64,000 nucleotides of DNA from Winogradskyella psychrotolerans RS-3. Its GTDB lineage: Bacteria > Bacteroidota > Bacteroidia > Flavobacteriales > Flavobacteriaceae. The translations under genes and the position numbers were made by a program. Location of the stretch: assembly GCF_000427335.1 (NCBI RefSeq), contig NZ_ATMR01000128.1, positions 166,480-230,479 of the forward strand, read 5' to 3'. Positions 16,800-25,586 of this stretch are shown piece by piece. The stretch's first letter is position 1; each line of letters opens with the position of its first letter. The notes under the pieces were generated by a model. That model was not told the DNA's origin, ran no database searches, and saw only the letters and a program-made list of their open reading frames with translations.

Positions 16800-18608
16800 T
16801 TAAAAGCAGTACTTGTTTTCTGCTTTTACTTTTTCTGCGATCTCAATACGTAAATCTACGATATCTGGATAGTTTGCATATTTTGTAAAACGCTTAAGTC
16901 CCATTAATAACATACGTTGTTCGTCTCCTTCAGCAAAAGAAATAATACTTTCTTTCCCTTTTTCTTCAACGATATCTACAGCGTGATATAAATATAATTT
17001 CGCCATTGCGATTTGTGCAGATTGTTCTGCTTCGCTAGTACGCTTCACATTTTTCTCTGTTCTTAAAATTGCAGATTCTGCCATATAGATTTCAATTAAG
17101 ATATCTGCAGCAGCAATTAACAATTGTTGGTGTTCTTCTAGTTGCGGTCCAAATTTTTGAACAGCTCCACCAGCAACCATTAAGAATGTTTTCTTAAGTT
17201 TTGCAATCATTTGCTTTTCTTCTGAAAATAATTCAGAATAATCTGGAGTTTCAAAAGAAGGAATACCCATTAATTCTTCTTGTACTTTAGAAGCAGGACC
17301 CAATAAATCAACATGACCTTTCATCGCCTTTTTAACTAACATACCAACAGCTAACATTCTGTTTATTTCATTAGTGCCTTCGTAAATACGAGCAATACGA
17401 GCATCTCTCCAAGCAGACTCCATTGGAGTTTCTTCAGAGAATCCCATACCACCAAAAATTTGGATACCTTCATCTGCAGCATTTTGTACATCTTCTGATA
17501 CCGCTACTTTTAAGATAGAACATTCAATAGCATATTCTTCAACCCCTTTAAGTTCTGCTTCTTGATGCGAATTACCTGCAGCTTCTCGCATAGCAATTCT
17601 ATCTTCAATATTTTTAGCAGCTCTATAGGTTGCAGATTCACCAGCATAAGCACTAGCCGCCATTTCAGCTAACTTTACTTTAATAGCTCCAAAGTCTGCA
17701 ATAGGAGTTTTAAATTGTTTACGTTCTTGAGCGTAATTTACAGCAGTCGTTAAAATACGACGCTGAGAATCTAAACAAGCCGCAGCCAATTTAATACGAC
17801 CAACATTAAGAGCGTTCATGGCGATTTTAAAGCCTTCACCACGACCTGCTAACATATTTTCAACAGGCACTACAGTATCATTAAAAAATACTTGACGAGT
17901 AGAAGAGGCACGAATTCCTAATTTGTGTTCTTCTTCACCTAAAACAATACCATTTGGATTTTCACCATTATATTCTACGATGAAACCTGTAATGTTTTTA
18001 TCACCTTCAATACGAGCAAAAACAATCATCAAACTACAGAAACCTGCATTTGAGATCCACATTTTTTGTCCGTTAATTTTATAAGACTTACCGTCTTCTG
18101 AAAGTGTAGCTGTTGTTTTACCAGAATTGGCATCAGATCCTGCACCAGGTTCTGTTAAACAATACGCTCCAAACCACTCACCAGAGGCTAATTTAGGAAC
18201 GTATTTTTGTTTTTGTTCTTCAGTACCATATAAGGTAATTGGCATAGTACCAATTCCTGTATGTGCACCAAAAGCAGTACTAAAAGAACCAGTTCCACTT
18301 GAGATATAATCACAAGTTAATACTGTAGATACAAAACCCATTCCCATTCCGCCATAAGCTTCAGGAACAGCAACACTTAAAAATCCCATGTCACCAGCTT
18401 TACGCATCACCTCTTCAGTTAATGCATAATCTTTAGCTTCAAAACGTGCTTTATGAGGAATGATTTCACGATCATTAAATTCCTTTACGGATTCCTTCAT
18501 CATGGTTTGTTCTTCTGAAAAATCTTCAGGAGTAAACACATCGTCACAATTTGTTTCTTTTACTAAGAACTGACCTCCACGTAGGATGTCTTTTTCTGTA
18601 TCTGCCAT
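16800..18608 (-). CDS. Acyl-CoA dehydrogenase
   Basis: 602 residues, longer than the classical ~380 because of a C-terminal helical extension seen in the large ACAD forms. Signatures visible: CLTEPGAGSDANSGKT, WISNAG, FGGMGFSEETPMESAWRDARIARIYEGTNEI. FAD-dependent oxidation of acyl-CoA to enoyl-CoA, the first step of beta-oxidation. It is the last gene of the operon marR-fadB-thiolase-(IVS cassette)-acd on the minus strand. Confidence 0.95.
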   Translation of the reverse strand: MADTEKDILRGGQFLVKETNCDDVFTPEDFSEEQTMMKESVKEFNDREIIPHKARFEAKDYALTEEVMRKAGDMGFLSVAVPEAYGGMGMGFVSTVLTCDYISSGTGSFSTAFGAHTGIGTMPITLYGTEEQKQKYVPKLASGEWFGAYCLTEPGAGSDANSGKTTATLSEDGKSYKINGQKMWISNAGFCSLMIVFARIEGDKNITGFIVEYNGENPNGIVLGEEEHKLGIRASSTRQVFFNDTVVPVENMLAGRGEGFKIAMNALNVGRIKLAAACLDSQRRILTTAVNYAQERKQFKTPIADFGAIKVKLAEMAASAYAGESATYRAAKNIEDRIAMREAAGNSHQEAELKGVEEYAIECSILKVAVSEDVQNAADEGIQIFGGMGFSEETPMESAWRDARIARIYEGTNEINRMLAVGMLVKKAMKGHVDLLGPASKVQEELMGIPSFETPDYSELFSEEKQMIAKLKKTFLMVAGGAVQKFGPQLEEHQQLLIAAADILIEIYMAESAILRTEKNVKRTSEAEQSAQIAMAKLYLYHAVDIVEEKGKESIISFAEGDEQRMLLMGLKRFTKYANYPDIVDLRIEIAEKVKAENKYCF

Positions 18609-18634
18609 TTTTTTTGTTATTAGATTTTAAGATT

Positions 18635-18657
18635 TCTAGAACCAAGAATCAAGACAG
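18635..18657. repeat. Flanking repeat of the four-helix-bundle cassette, ACAD side
   Basis: Contains AGAACCAAGA followed by AATCAAGACAG and overlaps the 3' end of the four-helix-bundle gene. The same short modules occur in opposite order and orientation in the block at 19021-19055 on the other side, giving an imperfect inverted-repeat frame around the gene. Confidence 0.55.
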
Positions 18658-19005
18658 CTTAAGTCCGGATTTGAAACTTGAAATCATTTTTTGTATTTGT
18701 TTTATTTTGTCTTCTAGTTCTTTAAATTTTTCTTCTGAAATGTAGTCTTCATTAAAAGCAACATTCAGTTGTGTTTCCCATTCAAAAGCAGAACCTAAGC
18801 TATACTCTAAATATTGAGCAAAATGTTTGTTTGAACTTTTACTTGTTCCTTCTGATATATTTGAAGGAATAGAAACAGCACATCTATTCATTTGATTTAT
18901 TATGCCATAAGTTTCAAACTTTGGAAAACTTCGCGTGATTTTATAAGATTCTGAAACTAATGCCATGCTTTCATTCCAAATTTTTAATTTCTTGAAATTA
19001 TGCAT
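18649..19005 (-). CDS. Four-helix bundle protein (23S rRNA intervening-sequence family)
   Basis: 118 residues: FKKLKIWNESMALVSESYKI, YGIINQMNRCAVSIPSNISEG and EYSLGSAFEWETQLNVA are the conserved helices of the S23/IVS-protein family. Relatives are encoded inside 23S rRNA intervening sequences but also as free-standing genes; the function is unknown. Here the gene interrupts a beta-oxidation operon between thiolase and acyl-CoA dehydrogenase, framed by related TCTTGATTCTTGG-type repeats, which suggests an inserted cassette. It is transcribed in the operon direction. Confidence 0.9.
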   Translation of the reverse strand: MHNFKKLKIWNESMALVSESYKITRSFPKFETYGIINQMNRCAVSIPSNISEGTSKSSNKHFAQYLEYSLGSAFEWETQLNVAFNEDYISEEKFKELEDKIKQIQKMISSFKSGLKLS

Positions 19006-19020
19006 AGTATCTGTTTTTTT

Positions 19021-19055
19021 GTCTTGGTTCTTGACTCTTTTAGTCTTGATTCTTA
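19021..19055. repeat. Flanking repeat of the four-helix-bundle cassette, thiolase side
   Basis: Contains TCTTGGTTCTTGACTC and TCTTGATTCTTAA in tandem and reaches the thiolase stop codon. It is related to the complement of 18635-18657. The boundaries of the presumed inserted unit are therefore near 18635 and 19055. Confidence 0.55.
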
Positions 19056-20246
19056 ATTAAGAAACTCAAATACCCCACAAGCACCTTGACCTGTACCAAC
19101 ACACATCGTAACAGCACCATATTTGCCTTGCATGTTTTGCTTACGCATTTCGTCAAAAAGTTGTACCGATAGTTTTGCTCCAGTACATCCTAATGGGTGA
19201 CCCAATGCAATGGCACCACCGTTGACGTTTATAATATCTGGGTTAAGACCTAATTCTCTAATTACCGCTAAAGATTGCGAAGCAAAAGCTTCATTTAACT
19301 CAATTAAAGCTAAATCGTCTTGTTTTAAACCTGCTTGTTTTAAGGCTTTTGGAATCGCTTTTACTGGTCCGATACCCATAATACGAGGCTCAACACCTGC
19401 TGCAGCATAGTTTACCATTCTTGCAATTGGTTCTAAACCTAGTTCCTTTACCATGTCTTCACTCATTACCATTACAAAAGCAGCACCATCACTCATTTGT
19501 GACGAATTACCAGCTGTAACACTTCCACCAGCAGCAAATACCGCTCTAAGTTTTGCTAAGGCTTCTTTACTTGTTCCAGCACGAGGGCCTTCATCTTTAG
19601 TAACTGTGTAAGATTTTGTAGCTTTCTTTCCGTTAGCATCAATGTACGTTTGTTCTACTTCAATAGGAACAATTTGATCCTGAAAACGGTTTTCAGCTTG
19701 CGCTCTTAAAGCTTTCATGTGTGAATTGTAGGCGAATTCATCTTGGTCTTCACGAGATACGTTGAATTGTTTTGCAACAGCTTCAGCCGTATTTCCCATG
19801 CCCCAATAATAGTCTTCATGACCTGCTTTTACAATAGCGTCGTAATTCAATTCTGGCTTAAAACCTGTCATTGGCACCGCACTCATGCTTTCTGCTCCAC
19901 CAGCAATAATACAATCTGCCATCCCGGCTTGTATTTTTGCAGTTGCCATACCAATAGTTTCTACTCCAGAAGAGCAAAAACGGTTGACAGTTACTCCTGG
20001 AACATCAACAATCTCTAATCCCATTAAAGAGATTAACCGTGCCATATTTAATCCTTGAGAACCTTCTGGCATTGCGTTACCAACAATAACATCGTCAATA
20101 CGCTTTGGGTCTAAACCTGGCAATTCCTTCATCATATACTTGATGGTTTCTGCTGCCAATTCATCTGTTCTTTTAAAACGGAACACGCCTTTTGGTGCTT
20201 TACCAACTGCGGTTCTATATGCTTTTACTATATATGCTGTTTTCAT
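19053..20246 (-). CDS. fadA: Acetyl-CoA C-acyltransferase (thiolase)
   Basis: 397 residues. Active-site Cys in VNRFCSSGVETIG, His in GGAIALGHPLGCTGA and the second Cys in CVGTGQGACG are all present. Cleaves 3-ketoacyl-CoA to acetyl-CoA and a shortened acyl-CoA. It follows the fadB-like gene in the operon, with a palindromic repeat in the 101-bp gap. Symbol assigned by function and context. Confidence 0.94.
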   Translation of the reverse strand: MKTAYIVKAYRTAVGKAPKGVFRFKRTDELAAETIKYMMKELPGLDPKRIDDVIVGNAMPEGSQGLNMARLISLMGLEIVDVPGVTVNRFCSSGVETIGMATAKIQAGMADCIIAGGAESMSAVPMTGFKPELNYDAIVKAGHEDYYWGMGNTAEAVAKQFNVSREDQDEFAYNSHMKALRAQAENRFQDQIVPIEVEQTYIDANGKKATKSYTVTKDEGPRAGTSKEALAKLRAVFAAGGSVTAGNSSQMSDGAAFVMVMSEDMVKELGLEPIARMVNYAAAGVEPRIMGIGPVKAIPKALKQAGLKQDDLALIELNEAFASQSLAVIRELGLNPDIINVNGGAIALGHPLGCTGAKLSVQLFDEMRKQNMQGKYGAVTMCVGTGQGACGVFEFLN

Positions 20247-20253
20247 ATTTTGT

Positions 20254-20337
20254 GCTTTTGGCTATTAGCTTTTGGCTATTAGCGTCTAAAAATTATACAT
20301 TATCACTGCCAATAGCTATATGCTAAAGGCTAATCGC
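20254..20337. repeat. Dispersed palindromic repeat between the fadB-like and thiolase genes
   Basis: Two direct copies of TTTTGGCTATTAGC (from 20256 and 20270) face a diverged inverted copy at 20309-20337 (AATAGCTATATGC then TAAAGGCTAATCGC). TAGCTTTTGGCTATTAGC at 20266-20283 is identical to the complement of 3666-3683. It lies inside an operon and would form a hairpin in the transcript. Confidence 0.65.
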
Positions 20338-20347
20338 TTAGTAATTT

Positions 20348-22756
20348 TTAATTACGTAACGGTTTTCCTTTGGTTAACATATGTTGAATACGCTCTAAAG
20401 TTTTACGTTCTGTACATAAACTTAAGAATGCTTCACGTTCAATATCTAGTAGATATTGTTCTGTTACTAAAGTTGGTTCAGATAAATCACCACCAGCCAT
20501 AACGTATGCTAGTTTGTTTGCGATTTTCATATCGTGTTCAGAAATGTAATTAGAGTCTTCCATAGAATCTGTTCCTACCATAAACATACCTAAGGCTTGT
20601 TTACCAAGAACTAAAACATCATTTCGTTTTACAGGTTGCGTATAACCAGCGTCTGCCATTAATTTAGCATGCTGTTTTGCGACTGCAATTTGACGGTCTT
20701 TATTAACCACTACAACATCTTTACCTTTTTGAAGTAATCCTAAATCGAAAGCTTCGTAAGCAGAAGTTGATACTTTTGCCATACCAATAGTTAAGAAATA
20801 CTCTTGTAAAACATTTAACTGTACATCTCCTTTATGGAAAATATCCGATGCTCTTAAAGCCATTTCTTTAGAACCACCACCACCAGGAATTACACCAACA
20901 CCAAACTCTACAAGTCCCATGTAAGTTTCTGCTGCTGCGACTACTTTATCTGCGTGTAATGACAATTCACATCCACCGCCTAAAGCCATACCGTGAGGAG
21001 CAGAAATTGTTGGTATTGATGAATAACGCATACGCATCATGGTATCTTGGAAATATTTGATAGCCATGTTAAGCTCGTCATATTCTTGTTCTGCAGCCAT
21101 CATAAAAATCATTCCGATGTTGGCTCCAACAGAGAAGTTTGCGGCTTGATTACCAACTACTAAACCAGCGAAATCTTTTTCGGCTAAGTCGATGGCTTTA
21201 TTTAATCCTGCGAGAACATCTCCACCAATGGTGTTCATTTTAGATTGGAATTCACAGTTAAGAATACCATCACCTAGATCTTCGATGACAACACCAGAGT
21301 TTTTAAACACTTCGTTTGTTTTTCTGATGTTATCTAAGATGATAAATGCATCTTGACCAGGAATTTTTTCTTGTGATTTTTTAGGAATGTCATAAGCATA
21401 AGTCGCTCCCTCTTTTACGGTATAAAACGATGTGCTTCCCGATGCTAACATGTCGTTTACCCAAGCATTAGGCTCTAAACCTTCTGCTTTCATAATTTCG
21501 ATTCCTTTTTCAACTCCGATAGCATCCCAAATTTGGAAAGGACCATGTTCCCATCCAAAACCTGCTTTCATAGCATCATCAATTTTATATAAATCGTCTG
21601 TGATTTCAGGAATTCTATTAGATACATAAGCAAATAAGGCTGCGAAACTCTTTCTGTAGAATTCACCAGCTTTGTCTTTACCTTTAACTAGTATTTTGAA
21701 ACGGTCCACAACTTTATCAACAGTTTTGGTCAATTCTAATGTGGCAAATTTTGCACGTTTAGAAGCACGATACTCTAAGGTGTTTAGATCTAATGATAAA
21801 ATTTCAGAAGAACCGTCTTCTTTTTTGACCTTCTTATAGAAACCTTGTCCTGTTTTACTTCCCAACCATTTATTTTCCATCATTTTATTGATGAAATCTG
21901 GTAATTCAAATAACTCTAAACGTTCATCTTTAGGACAGTTTTCTCTTATGCCATTAGCGACATGAACTAAAGTATCTAAACCAACCACATCAACCGTACG
22001 GAAGGTTGCTGATTTTGGACGACCAATTACAGGGCCTGATAATTTATCTACTTCCTCAATGGTTAAATCTAAATCTTTAACCGTGTGAAATAAACTTTGA
22101 ATGCTGAAAATTCCGATTCGGTTTCCAATAAATGCAGGAGTATCTTTTGCGATCACAGAGGTTTTTCCTAAGAATTTTTCTCCATACTCATTTAAGAAAT
22201 CTAATACCGCTTGGTCTGTTTTTGGACCAGGAATGATTTCGAACAATTTTAAATATCGTGCCGGATTAAAGAAGTGTGTGCCACAGAAATGCTTCTGAAA
22301 ATCTTCACTACGACCTTCACTCATAAACTTAATAGGAATACCAGACGTGTTTGATGTAATTAGCGTTCCTGGTTTACGGTGTTTTTCAAGTTTTTCAAAA
22401 ACTTGTTGTTTAATATCTAGTCTTTCAACTACAACTTCCATAATCCAATCGACATCAGCTACTTTAGCGATATCGTCTTCTAAGTTTCCTGTAGTAATTC
22501 GACTTGCAAAAGATTGACTATAAATAGGAGAGGGCTTCGATTTTAGTGATGCAGCTAAGGCATCATTAACTATTCTGTTTCGTACAACTTTATCTTCTAA
22601 AGTTAAACCTTTAGCTTTCTCTTTGTCGTTAAGTTCTCTTGGTACGATGTCTAATAATAAAACATCGACACCAATATTGGCGAAATGACAAGCGATACCG
22701 CTTCCCATAATTCCAGATCCAATAATTGCTATTTTTTTAATTCTTCGTTTACTCAT
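20348..22756 (-). CDS. 3-hydroxyacyl-CoA dehydrogenase/enoyl-CoA hydratase fusion
   Basis: 802 residues. A Rossmann domain comes first (IGSGIMGSGIACHFANIG), then the 3-hydroxyacyl-CoA dehydrogenase C-terminal domain, and an enoyl-CoA hydratase/crotonase domain at about residues 480-700 (GNQAANFSVGANIGM, GGGCELSLHAD). This order is the reverse of E. coli FadB and is the usual Bacteroidota arrangement. Hydrates enoyl-CoA and oxidises the product with NAD. One base separates it from marR upstream. Confidence 0.94.
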   Translation of the reverse strand: MSKRRIKKIAIIGSGIMGSGIACHFANIGVDVLLLDIVPRELNDKEKAKGLTLEDKVVRNRIVNDALAASLKSKPSPIYSQSFASRITTGNLEDDIAKVADVDWIMEVVVERLDIKQQVFEKLEKHRKPGTLITSNTSGIPIKFMSEGRSEDFQKHFCGTHFFNPARYLKLFEIIPGPKTDQAVLDFLNEYGEKFLGKTSVIAKDTPAFIGNRIGIFSIQSLFHTVKDLDLTIEEVDKLSGPVIGRPKSATFRTVDVVGLDTLVHVANGIRENCPKDERLELFELPDFINKMMENKWLGSKTGQGFYKKVKKEDGSSEILSLDLNTLEYRASKRAKFATLELTKTVDKVVDRFKILVKGKDKAGEFYRKSFAALFAYVSNRIPEITDDLYKIDDAMKAGFGWEHGPFQIWDAIGVEKGIEIMKAEGLEPNAWVNDMLASGSTSFYTVKEGATYAYDIPKKSQEKIPGQDAFIILDNIRKTNEVFKNSGVVIEDLGDGILNCEFQSKMNTIGGDVLAGLNKAIDLAEKDFAGLVVGNQAANFSVGANIGMIFMMAAEQEYDELNMAIKYFQDTMMRMRYSSIPTISAPHGMALGGGCELSLHADKVVAAAETYMGLVEFGVGVIPGGGGSKEMALRASDIFHKGDVQLNVLQEYFLTIGMAKVSTSAYEAFDLGLLQKGKDVVVVNKDRQIAVAKQHAKLMADAGYTQPVKRNDVLVLGKQALGMFMVGTDSMEDSNYISEHDMKIANKLAYVMAGGDLSEPTLVTEQYLLDIEREAFLSLCTERKTLERIQHMLTKGKPLRN

Positions 22757-22757
22757 C

Positions 22758-23213
22758 TTATTTTAAAATGTGTTCTTTTTTATTGTATATCTGTTTGTTA
22801 GAAATCATATTATTAATGATTTCCGCAACCTTGTAAAAATTTGTTAGTTCTTCTGAAGAGACGTTAGTTTTGATAGCCTCATTAAAGGTTAAAACCTTCT
22901 CTTTTGATAAAGCTCTTTTTTGTCTACCAAAATCAGTTAGAAATATAAGGACTCCACGACCGTCTTCAGGATTTGGTTTTCGTTCTATTAAACCTTTAGA
23001 CTCCATTGTCTTTAAGGTTCTAGAAAGGCTTGTCGCCTCCATTCCCATTTTTGGTCCCAACGAAGTTGAAGGGGTTCCTTTTTCTGGATCAATACTTAGT
23101 AATGTAAAACCTGTAGCCATAGTGGTGCCAAATTCAGAGGCTTCTTCGTTGTACATTTTATTAACTGCTAACCATGTCGTTCTTAAGACGTAATCAATGG
23201 TTTTATCTTTCAT
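22758..23213 (-). CDS. MarR family transcriptional regulator
   Basis: 151 residues with a winged-helix core LGPKMGMEATSLSRTLKTME and the wing RKPNPEDGRGVLIFLT. First gene of the beta-oxidation operon and separated from the fadB-like gene by 1 bp, so it most likely represses its own operon until acyl-CoA or a related ligand binds. A perfect palindrome in the promoter (23250-23261) is the probable operator. Ligand and operator role are inferred. Confidence 0.9.
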   Translation of the reverse strand: MKDKTIDYVLRTTWLAVNKMYNEEASEFGTTMATGFTLLSIDPEKGTPSTSLGPKMGMEATSLSRTLKTMESKGLIERKPNPEDGRGVLIFLTDFGRQKRALSKEKVLTFNEAIKTNVSSEELTNFYKVAEIINNMISNKQIYNKKEHILK

Positions 23214-23230
23214 GGTCTTAGTTTGAGTAC

Positions 23231-23238
23231 CAAAGATA
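23231..23238 (-). promoter_or_regulatory. -7 promoter element of the beta-oxidation operon
   Basis: TATCTTTG on the minus strand matches TAnnTTTG exactly. It lies 18-25 nt upstream of the marR ATG. Confidence 0.65.
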
Positions 23239-23249
23239 ATAAAAAATAC

Positions 23250-23261
23250 TATGCACGCATA
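23250..23261. promoter_or_regulatory. Candidate MarR operator
   Basis: TATGCACGCATA, a perfect 5-bp inverted repeat with a 2-bp centre, lies 11 bp upstream of the -7 box, between the core promoter elements, where a bound MarR dimer would block RNA polymerase. The rest of the 345-bp gap up to 23558 holds only the terminator at 23489-23530. Confidence 0.55.
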
Positions 23262-23488
23262 ATAAATCTTTAAAATAATATTTACATAATGTTAAAATTA
23301 TGTTATTAAAATGAAGGAAACCCTTTTTTAGGTTCTATAAATTATGAATACTTCAATTATCAAATAAGTTTAGATAATTGCTTAGTGGTTAAGAATTATA
23401 GTTATTTAACCTACTCTAGGTGCTTTGAAAGCTTGATTAAATGTTAGATGTATTGAAGACTAGTGTAATTCAAATTTAGATAGATTGA

Positions 23489-23530
23489 AAAAAGGACTAG
23501 CTACACTAATTAGTGTAGCTAGTCCTTTTT
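23489..23530 (-). terminator. Long palindromic terminator of the acyl-CoA ligase gene
   Basis: A perfect 42-bp palindrome with no unpaired loop bases, centred between 23509 and 23510. Arms contain AAAAAGGACTAGCTACACTA. It ends 28 bp from the ligase stop codon and carries a T-run on the minus strand, so it acts as a strong terminator. Confidence 0.85.
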
Positions 23531-23558
23531 AATAAGTGTATAAAAAAGTTTTAAAGAA

Positions 23559-25330
23559 TTAAACCCTATAAATCTTATCGTATAAATCTTGATAAATACC
23601 AACAATAATAGCACGCTTCATTTTCATAGTAGGAGTGAGGTGTCCACCTTCTATAGACCAAACATCTGGCGTAAGTTCAAAACGCTTAATTTGTTCCCAT
23701 TTACCGAAATGCTTATTGTACTTATCTATTTCTTCTTGAATTCTATTAATCACAATTTCTGAGTTGGCAATTTCTGTATCTGTTTTTCCAACACCATTTT
23801 GTTTAAAGTCAATCCAATCGCGTATGAAATCGAAATTAGGTTGAATTAAAGCTGCAGGCATTTTTTCACCTTCACCAACAACCATAATTTGTTCGATGAA
23901 AAGTGATTGTTTCATGTCGTTCTCTAAAAGTGGTGGAATAACATATTTTCCGCCAGAGGTTTTAAACATTTCCTTTTTTCGACCTGTAATTTTTAAGAAA
24001 CCATCGGCATCAATTTCACCTTTATCTCCTGTGTGAAAGAAGTCACCTGTCATGACTTCAGCTGTTTTTACAGGATCTTTATAATAACCCATCATAACAT
24101 TAGGGCCTTTAATTAAGAGTTCTCCATCGTCAGCAATTTTAACCTCTACATTATCAATTGGCTTACCCACAGTGCCTACTTTATAATAATTATCTTTGTA
24201 CATTCCAACAGCAACAACTGGCGAGGTTTCTGTTAAACCATAACCTTCCATAATTTGCATTCCTGCTGCTCCAAAGATTCGTGCTAATCTTGGTTGTAAT
24301 GCAGCACTACCAGAAACCATTGTGCTTAAGTTTCCTCCAAGAGCATCTCTCCACTTACTAAAAATTAGTTTGTTCGCTATTTTTAACTGAAACTCATACC
24401 ATCCACCATTAGCTCCATAAGGCTCCCAACGCTCAGCTAACCTTACAGCCCAAAAGAATAATCCTTTTTTTATTCCAGATAATTCTTCCCCTTTATGCAT
24501 TATTTTATCGAAAACTTTTTCAAGTAGACGTGGCACAACACTCATTAAATTCGGTTTTATCTCTTTAGCGTTATCACCAATTTTATCAATGCCTTCCGCA
24601 TAGTAAATGGACATTCCAGCATATTGATAAACATAAATTAAAACCCGTTCAAAAACGTGACATATAGGTAAGAAGCTTAATATACGGTTTTCACCTTCTA
24701 CGTGTGGTACTCTTGGAGAGCTGTCTAAGGCATTACTAGTAATGTTCCAATGGGAAAGCATAACACCTTTTGGTTTACCTGTAGTGCCAGAGGTGTAAAT
24801 TATAGTGGCTAAATCAGATGATTTTACGGCATCTTTTCTTAGTTCTACTTCAGGTTGATTGCTTTCATCCTTCCCAAGTTCTAGTAATTCTGAATAGTGC
24901 TTGCAACCTTCAATATGATCAAAAGAATAAACCTCTTTAATTTTGTATTAGCTTGAACTTTTCTTACTTTTTCTAAGACTTCCACATCAGATACAAAACA
25001 GTAGATTGATTCACTGTGATTTAATACATACTCATAATCTTCTGCGCTAATGGTTGGATATATGGGGATGTTTTGCGCACCTAATTGGAGAATTCCAATA
25101 TCCATGATGTTCCATTCTGTTCTATTCGCCGTAGAAATAACTGCAATTTTATCATCTTTTTGCACACCCAAACGTAATAGAGCCCTGCTCATTGCATTAG
25201 AATTATCTACATATTCTTGTGTAGATGTCGGTTGCCATTTCCCATCGTATTTGGTAACCAATGCTTTAGGATTTGGTTTATGTTGTAATTGAAAATATGG
25301 AAAATCAAAAAGACGTGTTACTTCTGTCAT
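23559..25330 (-). pseudogene. fadD: Long-chain acyl-CoA ligase (AMP-forming), single-base frameshift
   Basis: The N-terminal part (MTEVTRLFDFPYFQLQH to TKLK, from ATG 25330) and the rest, including the AMP-binding signature YTSGTTGKPKGVM and the later GYGLTETSP, TGDKGEIDADGFLKITGRKK split as GDKGEIDADG and ITGRKKE, are in different frames. Restoring one A in a run at about 24936-24938 joins them (TKLKEVYSFDHIEG) into 590 residues, the normal family length. All catalytic motifs are otherwise intact, so either a recent mutation or a sequencing error. Activates fatty acids for the beta-oxidation operon downstream. Confidence 0.9.
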
Positions 25331-25526
25331 ATTAATTGGCGCTTATTTAGTATAGAGATATTACGAAAATATAAAAATTAAAGTTATAAAATATAAAATT
25401 AGTATTGCAGGTATAAATAAATTGATAATATAGAAATTACTTATCGTTATCGTATAAATTTTGCATTGTTTTAGTGAAATCTACAATAATAATTCAGTTT
25501 TTTTATTAAAACTATAATTATTTATT

Positions 25527-25534
25527 TATATTTG
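25527..25534 (+). promoter_or_regulatory. -7 promoter element of the PL6 lyase gene
   Basis: TATATTTG matches TAnnTTTG exactly and overlaps the first base pairs of the tandem operator, predicting transcription start near 25541. Confidence 0.6.
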
Positions 25535-25555
25535 GTTAACCAGTTTGGTTGACCA
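25533..25555. promoter_or_regulatory. Tandem GntR/FadR-type operator
   Basis: TGGTTAACCA (25533-25542) and TGGTTGACCA (25546-25555) are two palindromic half-site pairs 13 bp apart, matching the TGGTnnnACCA-like pattern of FadR-subfamily GntR regulators. They start at the -7 box and cover the predicted transcription start. No GntR gene is in the window. Confidence 0.55.
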
Positions 25556-25586
25556 GTTTCTCTAACAACAATTAATCTATTTTATT

